This document shows positions 8,386-16,088 of a DNA stretch of 64,000 nt, one piece after another. Position 1 is the stretch's first letter; each line of letters opens with the position of its first letter. Position numbers and translations under genes: made by a program. The DNA is taken from contig CAJXJY010000008.1 of NCBI GenBank assembly GCA_913055875.1, forward strand, positions 1 to 64,000, given 5' to 3'. The notes below the pieces were generated by a model. It saw only the letters and a list, made by a program, of their open reading frames with translations, was not told where the DNA came from and ran no database searches. The stretch comes from an uncultured Altererythrobacter sp. (GTDB taxonomy: Bacteria > Pseudomonadota > Alphaproteobacteria > Sphingomonadales > Sphingomonadaceae).

Positions 8386-9246
8386 ATGTTAGCCGCCGAC
8401 GACCTGCTGGCCATGCCTGCCGACGTGATTTCGGGGGATTGGCCGAAGCGCGACACCATCATCTACAATCTCGGCATCGGCTACGGTCCCGCCGCGATCG
8501 CGGATCCGGACAAGTTGCGCTTCGTGTTGGAAGACCGGCTGGCGGCGTTCCCGACCATGGCGACGGTCATCGGAATGTCTATGGCGATTTTCGAACCGAA
8601 TTACGGTTTGGATTACACTGGCGTATTGCATGGCGAGGAATGGATCACGCTGCACCGCCCCATGCCTGCCGAAGGCCGGTTGGTCGCGGCGAATACCGTC
8701 GAAAACATCTGGGATCGCGGTGCCGAGAAGGGCGCTATCCTGCAAACGCGAAAGGTCGTGACGCTCGAAGGCGAGGACGATCCCATCGCCGAAACGCGCA
8801 CCGTACTGATACTGCGCAAGAACGGCGGCTTCGGCGGTTCGGAAGACGGTGCACCGCGCGTTTCCAAACCGCCCGAACGCGAGCCGGATACCAGCGTCGT
8901 CATCGCCACCCAGCCTGACCAGGCGCTGATTTATCGGCTCTCGGGCGACCTCAATCCGCTCCACGCCGACCCCGTAGTCGCCCGGAAAGCGGGCTTCCCC
9001 GCCCCGATCCTGCACGGCATGGGCACCTATGGCGTGGTCGCTCGCGCTGTGGTCGACGGGGCGTGCGATGGCGACGAGAGCAGGCTCACCAGCTACGGCA
9101 TGCGCTTTTCCAGCCCGGTCTATCCCGGCGAAACGCTGCGGACCGATATTTGGGATTTGGGTAATGGCGAATTCGGCTTCCAGGCGACCGCGACCGAACG
9201 CGACGTGTTGGTAGCGGCCGGCGGACGCGCTACGGTCAAGGCATAA
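8386..9246 (+). CDS. MaoC-family enoyl-CoA hydratase (double hot-dog)
   Basis: Hydrates a 2-enoyl-CoA to the 3-hydroxyacyl-CoA. The 286 residues have the N-terminal RDTI.YNLGIGYG segment of full-length MaoC/hydratase-2 proteins and the catalytic hydratase-2 motif LNPLHADPVVARKAGFPAPILHG (Asp/His near residues 197-218). I chose the ATG at 8386 because the homologous part begins there and an in-frame GTG at 8356 lies inside the operator region. It opens an operon with an Ltp2-like protein and a DUF35 protein, the arrangement seen around ChsH1/ChsH2/Ltp2 in actinobacterial steroid side-chain cleavage, so the hydrated product is probably passed directly to the next enzyme. Confidence 0.85.
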   Translation: MLAADDLLAMPADVISGDWPKRDTIIYNLGIGYGPAAIADPDKLRFVLEDRLAAFPTMATVIGMSMAIFEPNYGLDYTGVLHGEEWITLHRPMPAEGRLVAANTVENIWDRGAEKGAILQTRKVVTLEGEDDPIAETRTVLILRKNGGFGGSEDGAPRVSKPPEREPDTSVVIATQPDQALIYRLSGDLNPLHADPVVARKAGFPAPILHGMGTYGVVARAVVDGACDGDESRLTSYGMRFSSPVYPGETLRTDIWDLGNGEFGFQATATERDVLVAAGGRATVKA

Positions 9247-9259
9247 GAGAGGATAACCA

Positions 9260-10423
9260 ATGGCTTTCCCGCAAAAGGCGGCAGCGGTCGTCGGCGTCTA
9301 TACCACCGAGCAGGCGCGCGGCATGGAACGCTCCATGTGGTCGCTCGAACTCGAGGCGATCAAGGGCGCGCTCGACGATGCGGGACTCAGCCACACGCAG
9401 GTCGACGGGCTGATCCCGATGGCCTACGAAACGCCGCTCAACCTGCATATGGCCTGGGCCGAGCAGTTGGGCGGGCGGCCGATCACGTACATGGATGTCG
9501 GCAACGGTTCCTCCGCAGTGGCCAAGGCGACCAATGCCATTGCCGCCGGCATGGCCAATGTGGTCGTCATCTATTTTGCCAATTGCAACAATCCCAACGG
9601 ACCGCGCCAGCTCAAGGTGCAGAGCAAGGCGCCGCGAGTGCCCGACTGGCAGTTCATGGTCCACGGCGCCTACATGTCGGTTTGGTACGCCATGTGGACG
9701 CAGCTCTACATGCACGAATTCGGCACCGACCAGGAGGTGTTCGCCGAATACCCGGTACAGATGCGCGCCAACGCCATGCTCAAGCCCGACTCTATGATGG
9801 GCCACAAGGGGCCCATCACCGTCGAAGATGTGCTTTCGAGCCGCATGATCGCAACCCCGCTGCACCTGCTCGAATGCCCGCTCGACAATGATGGGGGATA
9901 TGCGATTGTCGTCGCCTCGGCAGAGATCGCCAGGGACTGCAAGAAGGATCCAGTCTGGGTGCTGGGCGGCGCCGAAGCAACCTTTACCGACGCCTACATG
10001 ACCATTCCGGTGCCGTGGAATGAGCCCAAGGGACAGGCAGTACGCCGGTGCACAGAAATGGCGTTCGACATGGCCGGGGTCACCCATGATGAAATCGATG
10101 TCGCCGGCCTCTACGATTGCTACGCCGTCACCGTCGCGCGTGACCTTGAGGAAATGGGTTTCTGCAAGCTTGGCGAAGGCGCCGACTACATGAAGGAAGG
10201 CCATCTCTATCGCGGGGGCAAGATGCCGACCAACACCGATGGCGGGCTGATGGCCAACAGCCACAACGGCAATCCCAGCGGCATGCATACGATCGAGGTG
10301 GTGCGCCAATTGCGCGGCGAGTGCGGCGAGCGGCAGCTGGACGATCCGAAGATCGGCGTGACGCTGGCGCAGGGCTGGTCGGTTCACGGCCTTGCCGGCA
10401 CACTCGTGATGGCGGCGGACTGA
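9260..10423 (+). CDS. Thiolase-fold lipid-transfer-type protein, probable Ltp2-like retro-aldolase
   Basis: A 387-residue thiolase-superfamily protein. Where true thiolases have the nucleophilic Cys near residue 83, this has MDVGNGSSA, so ordinary Claisen thiolysis is unlikely. The conserved late motifs are those of the SCPx/Ltp group (AGLYDCYAVTVARDLEEMGF near 280-300; GGLMANSHNGNPSGMH near 330). Ltp2-type members use tyrosines to retro-aldol-cleave 3-hydroxyacyl-CoAs whose beta carbon is tertiary, and they need a DUF35 partner. The next gene is exactly such a partner, 12 bp downstream. Retro-aldolase activity is inferred from the missing cysteine and the gene neighbourhood. Confidence 0.8.
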   Translation: MAFPQKAAAVVGVYTTEQARGMERSMWSLELEAIKGALDDAGLSHTQVDGLIPMAYETPLNLHMAWAEQLGGRPITYMDVGNGSSAVAKATNAIAAGMANVVVIYFANCNNPNGPRQLKVQSKAPRVPDWQFMVHGAYMSVWYAMWTQLYMHEFGTDQEVFAEYPVQMRANAMLKPDSMMGHKGPITVEDVLSSRMIATPLHLLECPLDNDGGYAIVVASAEIARDCKKDPVWVLGGAEATFTDAYMTIPVPWNEPKGQAVRRCTEMAFDMAGVTHDEIDVAGLYDCYAVTVARDLEEMGFCKLGEGADYMKEGHLYRGGKMPTNTDGGLMANSHNGNPSGMHTIEVVRQLRGECGERQLDDPKIGVTLAQGWSVHGLAGTLVMAAD

Positions 10424-10435
10424 GGGGGCGAGACC

Positions 10436-10861
10436 ATGGAAATAGATCCCGATCAATATCTGCGTCCCCTGCCGCGCAAGGAACCGTTCAACGCGCCTTT
10501 CTGGGAGGGGCTCGAACGCGGCGAATTCCTAGTCACCAAGTGCCGGGATTGCGGCGACTGGAACTGGATACCCTACGAGGGCTGCCGGTCGTGCCTGTCG
10601 CAGAACCTCGAATGGACCGCGATCAGCGGCAAAGGGCGGCTGATGACATTCTCCGTCGTGCATCGCGGCCCGCCCACCTTCGGCACCGAGCCTTACGGAG
10701 TGGCGCTGGTGGAGATGAAGGAGAAGCCGCGCTCGATCGTGGTGCTCGCCAATATCGTCGAGACCGATTTCGACACACTCGAAATCGGCATGCCGATGGA
10801 ACTCGTTTTCGAGAACATTCCCGGTGAGAACATCACCATGTACCGGGTCAAGGCGGCCTGA
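10436..10861 (+). CDS. DUF35 zinc-ribbon/OB-fold protein, partner of the thiolase-like protein
   Basis: A 141-residue protein with an N-terminal rubredoxin-like zinc ribbon (C36, C39, C50, C53 in CRDC...CRSC) followed by an OB fold (GRLMTFSVVHRG onward). DUF35 proteins bind acyl-CoA and form obligate complexes with SCPx/Ltp thiolase-like enzymes; the DUF35 part of ChsH2 activates the Ltp2 aldolase. The spacing of 12 bp after the thiolase-like gene supports a stoichiometric complex here. Its ATG follows a GGGGCGAGA-type site. Confidence 0.9.
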   Translation: MEIDPDQYLRPLPRKEPFNAPFWEGLERGEFLVTKCRDCGDWNWIPYEGCRSCLSQNLEWTAISGKGRLMTFSVVHRGPPTFGTEPYGVALVEMKEKPRSIVVLANIVETDFDTLEIGMPMELVFENIPGENITMYRVKAA

Positions 10862-10863
10862 TC

Positions 10864-11544
10864 ATGGTGACCCGCGCCACGGTCGAAAAACTGCGCGAAT
10901 ATTCGACGCCGACGATCCTCAACGGGCTCAAGCGGCTGGGCATCACCCCCGAGCAATTGCAAACGGCCGATCGCAACCTCGCATCGTGTATGTCGCCCGA
11001 ATTAGGCGTGTCGTGCGGCTTCGCGGTGACCCGGAAGATGGCCACGCGCCGCGAGGGAGGGACGAGCCGGATCCTCGATGCCGCACCCGACCAAGGCTTG
11101 TTGGCGGTCGATGGCCCGCGCTTCCTTGCGGTCGAAAATGTCGGCGACTGGCAAGGGCCGGTGTGCATATGGGGCGATCTCACTTCGCATATCCATACCG
11201 CGCTCGATTGCCATGCCGGTATCACCAACGGTCCGGTCCGCGACCTGCCCGAAATGGCGGCGCTCGGCTTCCAGAGCTTCGCCAATGGGGCCGGCGTGGG
11301 GGGCGGCTTCGTCGACCTGCTGGAGATCAACGGGCCGGTGACGGTGGCGGGGCTGGCGGTATCCCCGGGCGACTTGCTCCATGGCGACATGCATGGCGTG
11401 GTGAAGATACCGCAGGACCTTGCCGACAGGCTGCCGCAAGCCATCGCAGCGCATACCGAGTGGGAAGCCCGAATTGCCGCGGCGTGCAAGGCGGAACCGT
11501 TCGACTTCGACGCTCTCGCCCAGGCGATGGCGTCGAAGGGCTAG
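10864..11544 (+). CDS. RraA-family protein (class II aldolase/decarboxylase-like)
   Basis: A 226-residue protein of the RraA / HMG-CHA aldolase fold, with the central segments DLTSHIHTALDCHAGITNGPVRD and PGDLLHGDMHGVVKIP. In catalytically competent relatives the GxxxD and RD elements coordinate a divalent metal and pyruvate enolate; the NGPVRD here (near residue 124) fits that. The family contains 4-hydroxy-4-methyl-2-oxoglutarate aldolases, oxaloacetate decarboxylases and regulators of RNase E, so function cannot be fixed by sequence. Last gene of the MaoC operon, 2 bp after the DUF35 gene. Its stop overlaps the convergent stop of the AraC gene by 4 bp. Confidence 0.75.
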   Translation: MVTRATVEKLREYSTPTILNGLKRLGITPEQLQTADRNLASCMSPELGVSCGFAVTRKMATRREGGTSRILDAAPDQGLLAVDGPRFLAVENVGDWQGPVCIWGDLTSHIHTALDCHAGITNGPVRDLPEMAALGFQSFANGAGVGGGFVDLLEINGPVTVAGLAVSPGDLLHGDMHGVVKIPQDLADRLPQAIAAHTEWEARIAAACKAEPFDFDALAQAMASKG

Positions 11545-12509
11545 GTCGTCGAAGCCGTCTCGCGGTAGTCGGTCGGCGACGTGCGGAAATGCCGCCGAAA
11601 TGTGCGGATGAACGCGGTGCTCGAGGAATAGCCCGTCGAAGCCGAAATCGCCTTGATCGGCTCCCGCGAGCGCCGTAACAAACGCGCCGCCATGTCCATC
11701 CGCGCCTCGGTGACGACCTCCATCGGCGTACGGCCTGTTTCCAACCGGAACTTCTCGGCGAAGCCGGAACGCGACATGCCCGCATGGCGCGCAAGCGACG
11801 TCACCGACCATGCCCGGCCTGGCTCAAGCCGGATGGCCTGAACGACCCGGGCGATCGCAACGCTCGAGCGCGGATTGGCGCTGACCAATGCCGGCTCTTC
11901 CAGGATCTGTTCGCGCAAACGCCGCGTCACCAGAAGGTGGGCGAAGCGCGCGAGGCAAATCGTCCCGCCGGGAGCATCGGCCATCTCGCGTAGCGAACGA
12001 ACCGCCTCCTCGGCGGAGGGCGAATTGACCTTGTAGCCCGGACTGCCCTCGATCAGCTTGGGTAGCAATTCGCGCGGCGGCAACAGGTCTTCGGGCCAGG
12101 TCAGGCCAATCTGTCCGCTAAGCACCGTCGCCGTCGGTTGCCCCGACCGGCTCACACCGAACATGAAATGAGAGGGATTGTCCTCGCTTTCGAACGACGG
12201 CTCCGCTTCGCCGTCGTCGAGGCCAATATGTCCCAGCCGCTCCAGCTTCGCGGTCGCATCGGTCCGCACGACGTGCGGAGCGCCGGTAGGCAGGATGAAC
12301 GACTGGCCGGCGGCGAATTGCTGCGGCTCGCCATGAGCGATCGAGACTTCCAGCTGGCCTGCAAGCACGAAATGCACCGCGATCAGGCCGGGATCTCGAT
12401 CGAGCGAGATGCCCCAGCCCTGACCGAGGTCGATCGTCGCCCATTTCGCGCTTACGAGATGGAGCGCACTCAGTGCCCTGCTGAGATTGATGCTTCGCGC
12501 ACTTTCCAT
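11541..12509 (-). CDS. AraC-family transcriptional regulator
   Basis: A 322-residue regulator: an N-terminal cupin-type sensor (residues 20-190, with the FxLxG and LPTGAPHVV segments of AraC_binding/cupin_6 proteins) and a C-terminal double helix-turn-helix (SVTSLARHAGMSRSGFAEKF near 235 and GYSSSTAFIRTFRRHFRTSPTDYR near 290). The start at 12509 has a GGAGAGG site; in-frame sequence upstream has no relation to the family. It stands alone between the MaoC operon and the SnoaL gene, is convergent with RraA, and has no clear copy of the palindrome in front. It may respond to a second signal or to a specific intermediate. Confidence 0.85.
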   Translation of the reverse strand: MESARSINLSRALSALHLVSAKWATIDLGQGWGISLDRDPGLIAVHFVLAGQLEVSIAHGEPQQFAAGQSFILPTGAPHVVRTDATAKLERLGHIGLDDGEAEPSFESEDNPSHFMFGVSRSGQPTATVLSGQIGLTWPEDLLPPRELLPKLIEGSPGYKVNSPSAEEAVRSLREMADAPGGTICLARFAHLLVTRRLREQILEEPALVSANPRSSVAIARVVQAIRLEPGRAWSVTSLARHAGMSRSGFAEKFRLETGRTPMEVVTEARMDMAARLLRRSREPIKAISASTGYSSSTAFIRTFRRHFRTSPTDYRETASTT

Positions 12510-12694
12510 TGCGTCCAATCCTCTCCACCTACGCAGGTTGATCTTGGCGCCCACTCTGCGTCGAATCCCGAGGCTAGTGCCAATTTGTCCGGGCCGCAAG
12601 CCGAAGGCGGGACAACTCGCTTTGCGTCCATGTCTTCCCTGGTGAAGTTTTCTGGACGGATTGCAGGTCGGCTTGCGGGATGGGCGGTCGACTT

Positions 12695-12708
12695 TTGAGG
12701 TATATGAA
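12695..12708 (+). promoter_or_regulatory. Palindromic operator candidate, site 4 (SnoaL gene)
   Basis: TTGAGGTATATGAA, two mismatches from the consensus, 45 bp before the ATG at 12754. The AraC gene starts 186 bp away on the other side. Confidence 0.65.
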
Positions 12709-12753
12709 TTAGAGTTCTGCGAAGAACAACCTTGCGATTAGAGAGGATTATCG

Positions 12754-13293
12754 ATGGCGCAGAAAACGCTCGAAGAGCGCATCCAGGAGCTTGAGGACAA
12801 GCAGGCGATCAAGGACTGCTTCTTCAACTTCCACTACGCTTGCACCGGTGGCTTCACCGGCAAGCAGGCCGGCCGTATGGAAGCGCTCGACTATTTGACC
12901 GACGATGCGACAATCGAAGTGCTGGGCCTGCACGAACCGGGCAAGGGACCGCGCGGCAAAGAGCAGGTGAAGGAGTACTGGGACTTCTATTATGGCGATG
13001 CCGGCCCACTGCCCTTCGTGTTCCAAACCAGCGTCAACGAGAAGATCGAGATCGATGGCGACACGGCGGTCGAATGGTCGAACATGTTGTGGATGGTGGG
13101 TTTCCGGGATGAAAAGCCGGTGATGGGCCTATCGCAGCGCGTCAACGATTATGTTCGCACAGAGGACGGATGGAAGATCAAGAAGACCACGATGGTCGGC
13201 GGCTTCACCACCACAATCGACACCCTTGACGGCGCCCTGAACGAGCTGCCGGAGCCCGAAGCGCGCACGCCCTGGACCTACAAAGGCGACTGA
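12754..13293 (+). CDS. SnoaL-like / NTF2-fold protein
   Basis: A 179-residue cone-shaped NTF2-like protein: an N-terminal helix (LEERIQELEDKQAIKDCFFNFHYACTGG), then beta strands with the usual VNEKIEIDGDTAVEWSNMLWMVGF and DGWKIKKTTMVGGFTTTID. SnoaL_4-type proteins include dehydratases, isomerases such as ketosteroid isomerase, and non-catalytic binding proteins. It is monocistronic, has a GAGAGG site and its own palindrome, so the cell makes it in step with the rest of the island. Delta-isomerase or dehydratase activity on a ring ketone is possible but the catalytic Asp/His cannot be assigned from sequence alone. A second family member is at 52733-53227. Confidence 0.75.
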   Translation: MAQKTLEERIQELEDKQAIKDCFFNFHYACTGGFTGKQAGRMEALDYLTDDATIEVLGLHEPGKGPRGKEQVKEYWDFYYGDAGPLPFVFQTSVNEKIEIDGDTAVEWSNMLWMVGFRDEKPVMGLSQRVNDYVRTEDGWKIKKTTMVGGFTTTIDTLDGALNELPEPEARTPWTYKGD

Positions 13294-13302
13294 TTTCGTC
13301 GC

Positions 13303-13335
13303 GCCCCGCCCTCGCCGATGGATCGCGGCGGGGGC
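13303..13335. terminator. Possible GC-rich hairpin between convergent genes
   Basis: GCCCCGCC (13303-13310) can pair with GGCGGGGGC (13327-13335) with one bulge. It fills most of the 48-bp gap between the SnoaL stop and the ligase stop. No T-run on the plus strand, so terminator function is only a suggestion. Confidence 0.35.
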
Positions 13336-13341
13336 GGCAGC

Positions 13342-14886
13342 CTAATCGGGAATTTCCGGCAAGAGGAATTTTTGCACCTTTCCCGTCGCATTCCGCGGCA
13401 GGCCTTCGACAAAGGCGATTTTTCGCGGCACCTTGAAGTTGGCCATGCGATCGCGCGACCACGCGACGATCCCGGCCTTGTCGGGCTGCACGCCCGATGC
13501 CGGCACGATCCAGGCTGCGCAAACCTCGCCCATTCGATCATCGGGCAGGCCCTTGACCGCGACCGAGCCCACCGCCGGGTGCTCAAGCAGCATTGCCTCG
13601 ATTTCAGCCGGGTAGCAGTTGAATCCGCCGGTGATGAACATGTCCTTCGACCGATCGGTGATGGCGAGATACCCTTGCGCATCCATCACGCCGATATCGC
13701 CGGTATCGAGCCATCCGTCGCCATCGATAGCTTCCGCCGTCGCTGCCGGATCGTCGAGATAGCCCAGCATCACGTTGTAACCGCGCGCAAAGATGCGGCC
13801 CGGCTCCCCGGTTGGGACGGGCGCGCCGTCACTATTGACCAGCTTCAGCTCGACACCGTCGATGGCCTTGCCGCAGCTGCGCACCACGATTTCGGGCGGA
13901 TCGCTCGGCGCGGTCATGGTCAGCGTGCCGCAAGCCTCGGTCAGGCCGTAGCCGGTCAACACCACGGGTATGCCCAACACCTCGCGCATATCGGTGATCA
14001 TCTGCGGCGGCACCGAAGCCGCGCCGGTGATCGAGACGCGCAGCGAGGAGACCTTGTCCCGGTTGAAATCGGGATCCGCCAGGAGCGTCTGGAACAGCGT
14101 AGGCGGACCGGGAAGGAAGGTGACCTTTTCCTTCTCCACAAGATCGGTCAGCTCGCCGACATCGAGCTGCGCCAGCGGTAGCGTGGTCGCACCCACGGCC
14201 AGGTTCACCACCCAGCCGGCTTTGTAGCCCGAGCAGTGAAAGAACGGCCACAGGATGCAGAAGCGGTCACCCTCGCCGATCGTGGTGGCCTTTGCCCAGA
14301 GCCGCGCGGTGCGCACGTTCTGCTCGTGGGTCGCCATTACGCCCTTGGGCGCGCCGGTGGTGCCGCTAGTGAATAGGATGTCGACCAGGTCGCCCGGCTT
14401 CAGAGCGGAGAGTCGCGCTTCGACCTCCGTTTCGTGCCCCTCCCCGTCGGCGAGAAATTCGTCCCAGCCGGGGGTCCCCAGTTCCAGCACGCAGCGCAGC
14501 CCCGGCGCATCGGCTTCGCGTAGCTGGTCCGCATAGCGGTAGCCCAGGAATTCGCTCGAGGCGACGGCGTAGGACGTGCCACTGCGTCGCACGATATCCG
14601 CCGCTTCGCCCGCGCGGTAGCGCGTGTTGAGCGGCACCAGTACGCCCCCTGCGGCCTGCAGCCCGAGACAGGCCACGATCCAATCGACGGAGTTTTCGGC
14701 CCACAATGCGACGCGCTCGCCCTTCTCCAGCCCGGCGGCGATGAAGCCGGCCGCCACCCGGCGCATCGCCTCGGTGAGTTCGGCGAAGGTAATGCGGGTA
14801 TCGCCTTCGACAACGGCCTCGGCATTGGGCCATTGCTCGGCGGCGGCCAGCGCTAGGTGCGGGATGGTCAGGACGCTGTCGGTCAC
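13342..14886 (-). CDS. AMP-dependent acyl-CoA ligase (FadD-type)
   Basis: A 514-residue acyl-CoA synthetase of the classic FadD type. P-loop LFTSGTTGAPKGV at residues 171-183, adenylate site GYGLTEACG near 330, hinge region GWLDTGDIG and ITDRSKDMFITGGFNCYPAEIE near 405-430, and catalytic C-terminal lysine in NATGKVQK. The ITGGFN.YPAE.E form resembles mycobacterial FadD3 and related ligases for cyclic or branched acids. The GTG at 14886 overlaps the stop of the CoA-transferase upstream (GTGA); the longer open frame reaching 15327 only reads through the CoA-transferase in another frame. Third gene of a ligase/CoA-transferase/ligase operon. Confidence 0.88.
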   Translation of the reverse strand: MTDSVLTIPHLALAAAEQWPNAEAVVEGDTRITFAELTEAMRRVAAGFIAAGLEKGERVALWAENSVDWIVACLGLQAAGGVLVPLNTRYRAGEAADIVRRSGTSYAVASSEFLGYRYADQLREADAPGLRCVLELGTPGWDEFLADGEGHETEVEARLSALKPGDLVDILFTSGTTGAPKGVMATHEQNVRTARLWAKATTIGEGDRFCILWPFFHCSGYKAGWVVNLAVGATTLPLAQLDVGELTDLVEKEKVTFLPGPPTLFQTLLADPDFNRDKVSSLRVSITGAASVPPQMITDMREVLGIPVVLTGYGLTEACGTLTMTAPSDPPEIVVRSCGKAIDGVELKLVNSDGAPVPTGEPGRIFARGYNVMLGYLDDPAATAEAIDGDGWLDTGDIGVMDAQGYLAITDRSKDMFITGGFNCYPAEIEAMLLEHPAVGSVAVKGLPDDRMGEVCAAWIVPASGVQPDKAGIVAWSRDRMANFKVPRKIAFVEGLPRNATGKVQKFLLPEIPD

Positions 14887-16088
14887 GGTCGGGTCCCTTT
14901 CGCGCTGGCGATGGCACCAGCCTGTTCGAGCGCGGCAATCTCGTCCGCGCCATATCCGATTTCGCTCAGCACTTCGACGGAATGTTCGCCGACAGCGGGC
15001 GCCGGGGATCGGATCTCGGCCGGAGTCGCGCTCAAATTGACCGGCGGGCGGGTGAGCGGCGCGGTCACGCCCATGCGCGGAACTTTGGTCGGCTGGATGA
15101 GCCCCATGGCCTGCACCTGCTCGTGATCGAGTGCCTGCTGCGGCGATAGCACCGGACCCGCCGGAATGCGCGCGTCGGCAAGCTGCGTCAGCGCCTGTTC
15201 GCTGGTGCGTCCGGCAGCCCAGCGAGCCATGCTTTCGGACAGCTCGGTGCCATTCTCCCCCCGCAACTCGTCGGTGGCATAGCGGGGATCGTCGAGCAGT
15301 GCGGGTTCGTCCATCAACTCGGTCCAACGCCGGAAAATCGGATCGCCGACGACTTGGGTGACGATGAAGCCGTCTTGGGTAGCGAAGGTATCGGTCGGTC
15401 CGTTCAGGAAGCTGCGATTGCCGATGGCGGTGCGGTTCAGCCCGGTCAGCGCCTGTTCGATCAAAAAGGTGGTGGAGAATGCCAGCGCCGATCCGAGCAG
15501 GCTGCCGTCGATTTCTTGCCCTCGCCCGCTGTTTTGTCGCTCGAACAGCGCGACCATCACGGCAAACGCGGCGTAGACGGCGGTTGCGTGATCGACCCAG
15601 GTGATCGGCGAGCGATAGGGCACATCACCTGGGCCGGAGAGATATTGCGATCCGCTCATCGCCTGGCCGACGCTGTCGAAACCGGGGCGGTCCTTCCACG
15701 GCCCGGTCGCGCCGAAGGAAGAGAGGTTGGCAAGGATGATGTCGGGCTTGATCGCGGCGAGGCTTTCGTAATCGAGCCCCATCTTGGCGAGCGCGGAGGG
15801 CGGTACGTTCACCACCACCACGTCGGCCGAGGCGACCAGCCGCCGGATGATTTCGGCGCTACCGCATGCCTTGGGGTCGTATGCCAGCGAGCGCTTGTTG
15901 CGGCTCATCTGCAGGAACAATGCGCCGTCACCGTCGTCCGATACCGGCACCAGCCAGCGATCCTCGCCACCCTCGCACCGCTCCACGCGAATCACATCCG
16001 CACCGAAATCGCCGAGCAAGGTCGCGCAATAAGGCCCGGCGACGTAGCGGCCGAAATCGAGCACGCGAATGCCGGCCAGCGCGCTCAT
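14883..16088 (-). CDS. CaiB/BaiF-type (family III) CoA-transferase
   Basis: Transfers CoA between a thioester and a free acid. The 401-residue protein begins LAGIRVLDFGRYVAGPYCATLLGDFGADVIRVE, the hallmark family III N-terminus, and carries the FGATGPWKDRPGFDSVGQAMSG segment (residues 130-155) near the catalytic aspartate region. The ATG at 16088 overlaps the stop of the ligase upstream (ATGA). It has a paralogue at 59538-60725 with nearly the same opening. Lying between two ligases, it probably exchanges CoA from a spent intermediate to a fresh acid, saving ATP. Confidence 0.88.
   Translation of the reverse strand: MSALAGIRVLDFGRYVAGPYCATLLGDFGADVIRVERCEGGEDRWLVPVSDDGDGALFLQMSRNKRSLAYDPKACGSAEIIRRLVASADVVVVNVPPSALAKMGLDYESLAAIKPDIILANLSSFGATGPWKDRPGFDSVGQAMSGSQYLSGPGDVPYRSPITWVDHATAVYAAFAVMVALFERQNSGRGQEIDGSLLGSALAFSTTFLIEQALTGLNRTAIGNRSFLNGPTDTFATQDGFIVTQVVGDPIFRRWTELMDEPALLDDPRYATDELRGENGTELSESMARWAAGRTSEQALTQLADARIPAGPVLSPQQALDHEQVQAMGLIQPTKVPRMGVTAPLTRPPVNLSATPAEIRSPAPAVGEHSVEVLSEIGYGADEIAALEQAGAIASAKGTRP

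Noticed and set aside
13342-15327. A possible 661-residue fusion of CoA-transferase and ligase
   Set aside because: The extra N-terminal part is an out-of-frame reading of the CoA-transferase; the ligase starts at the GTG at 14886.
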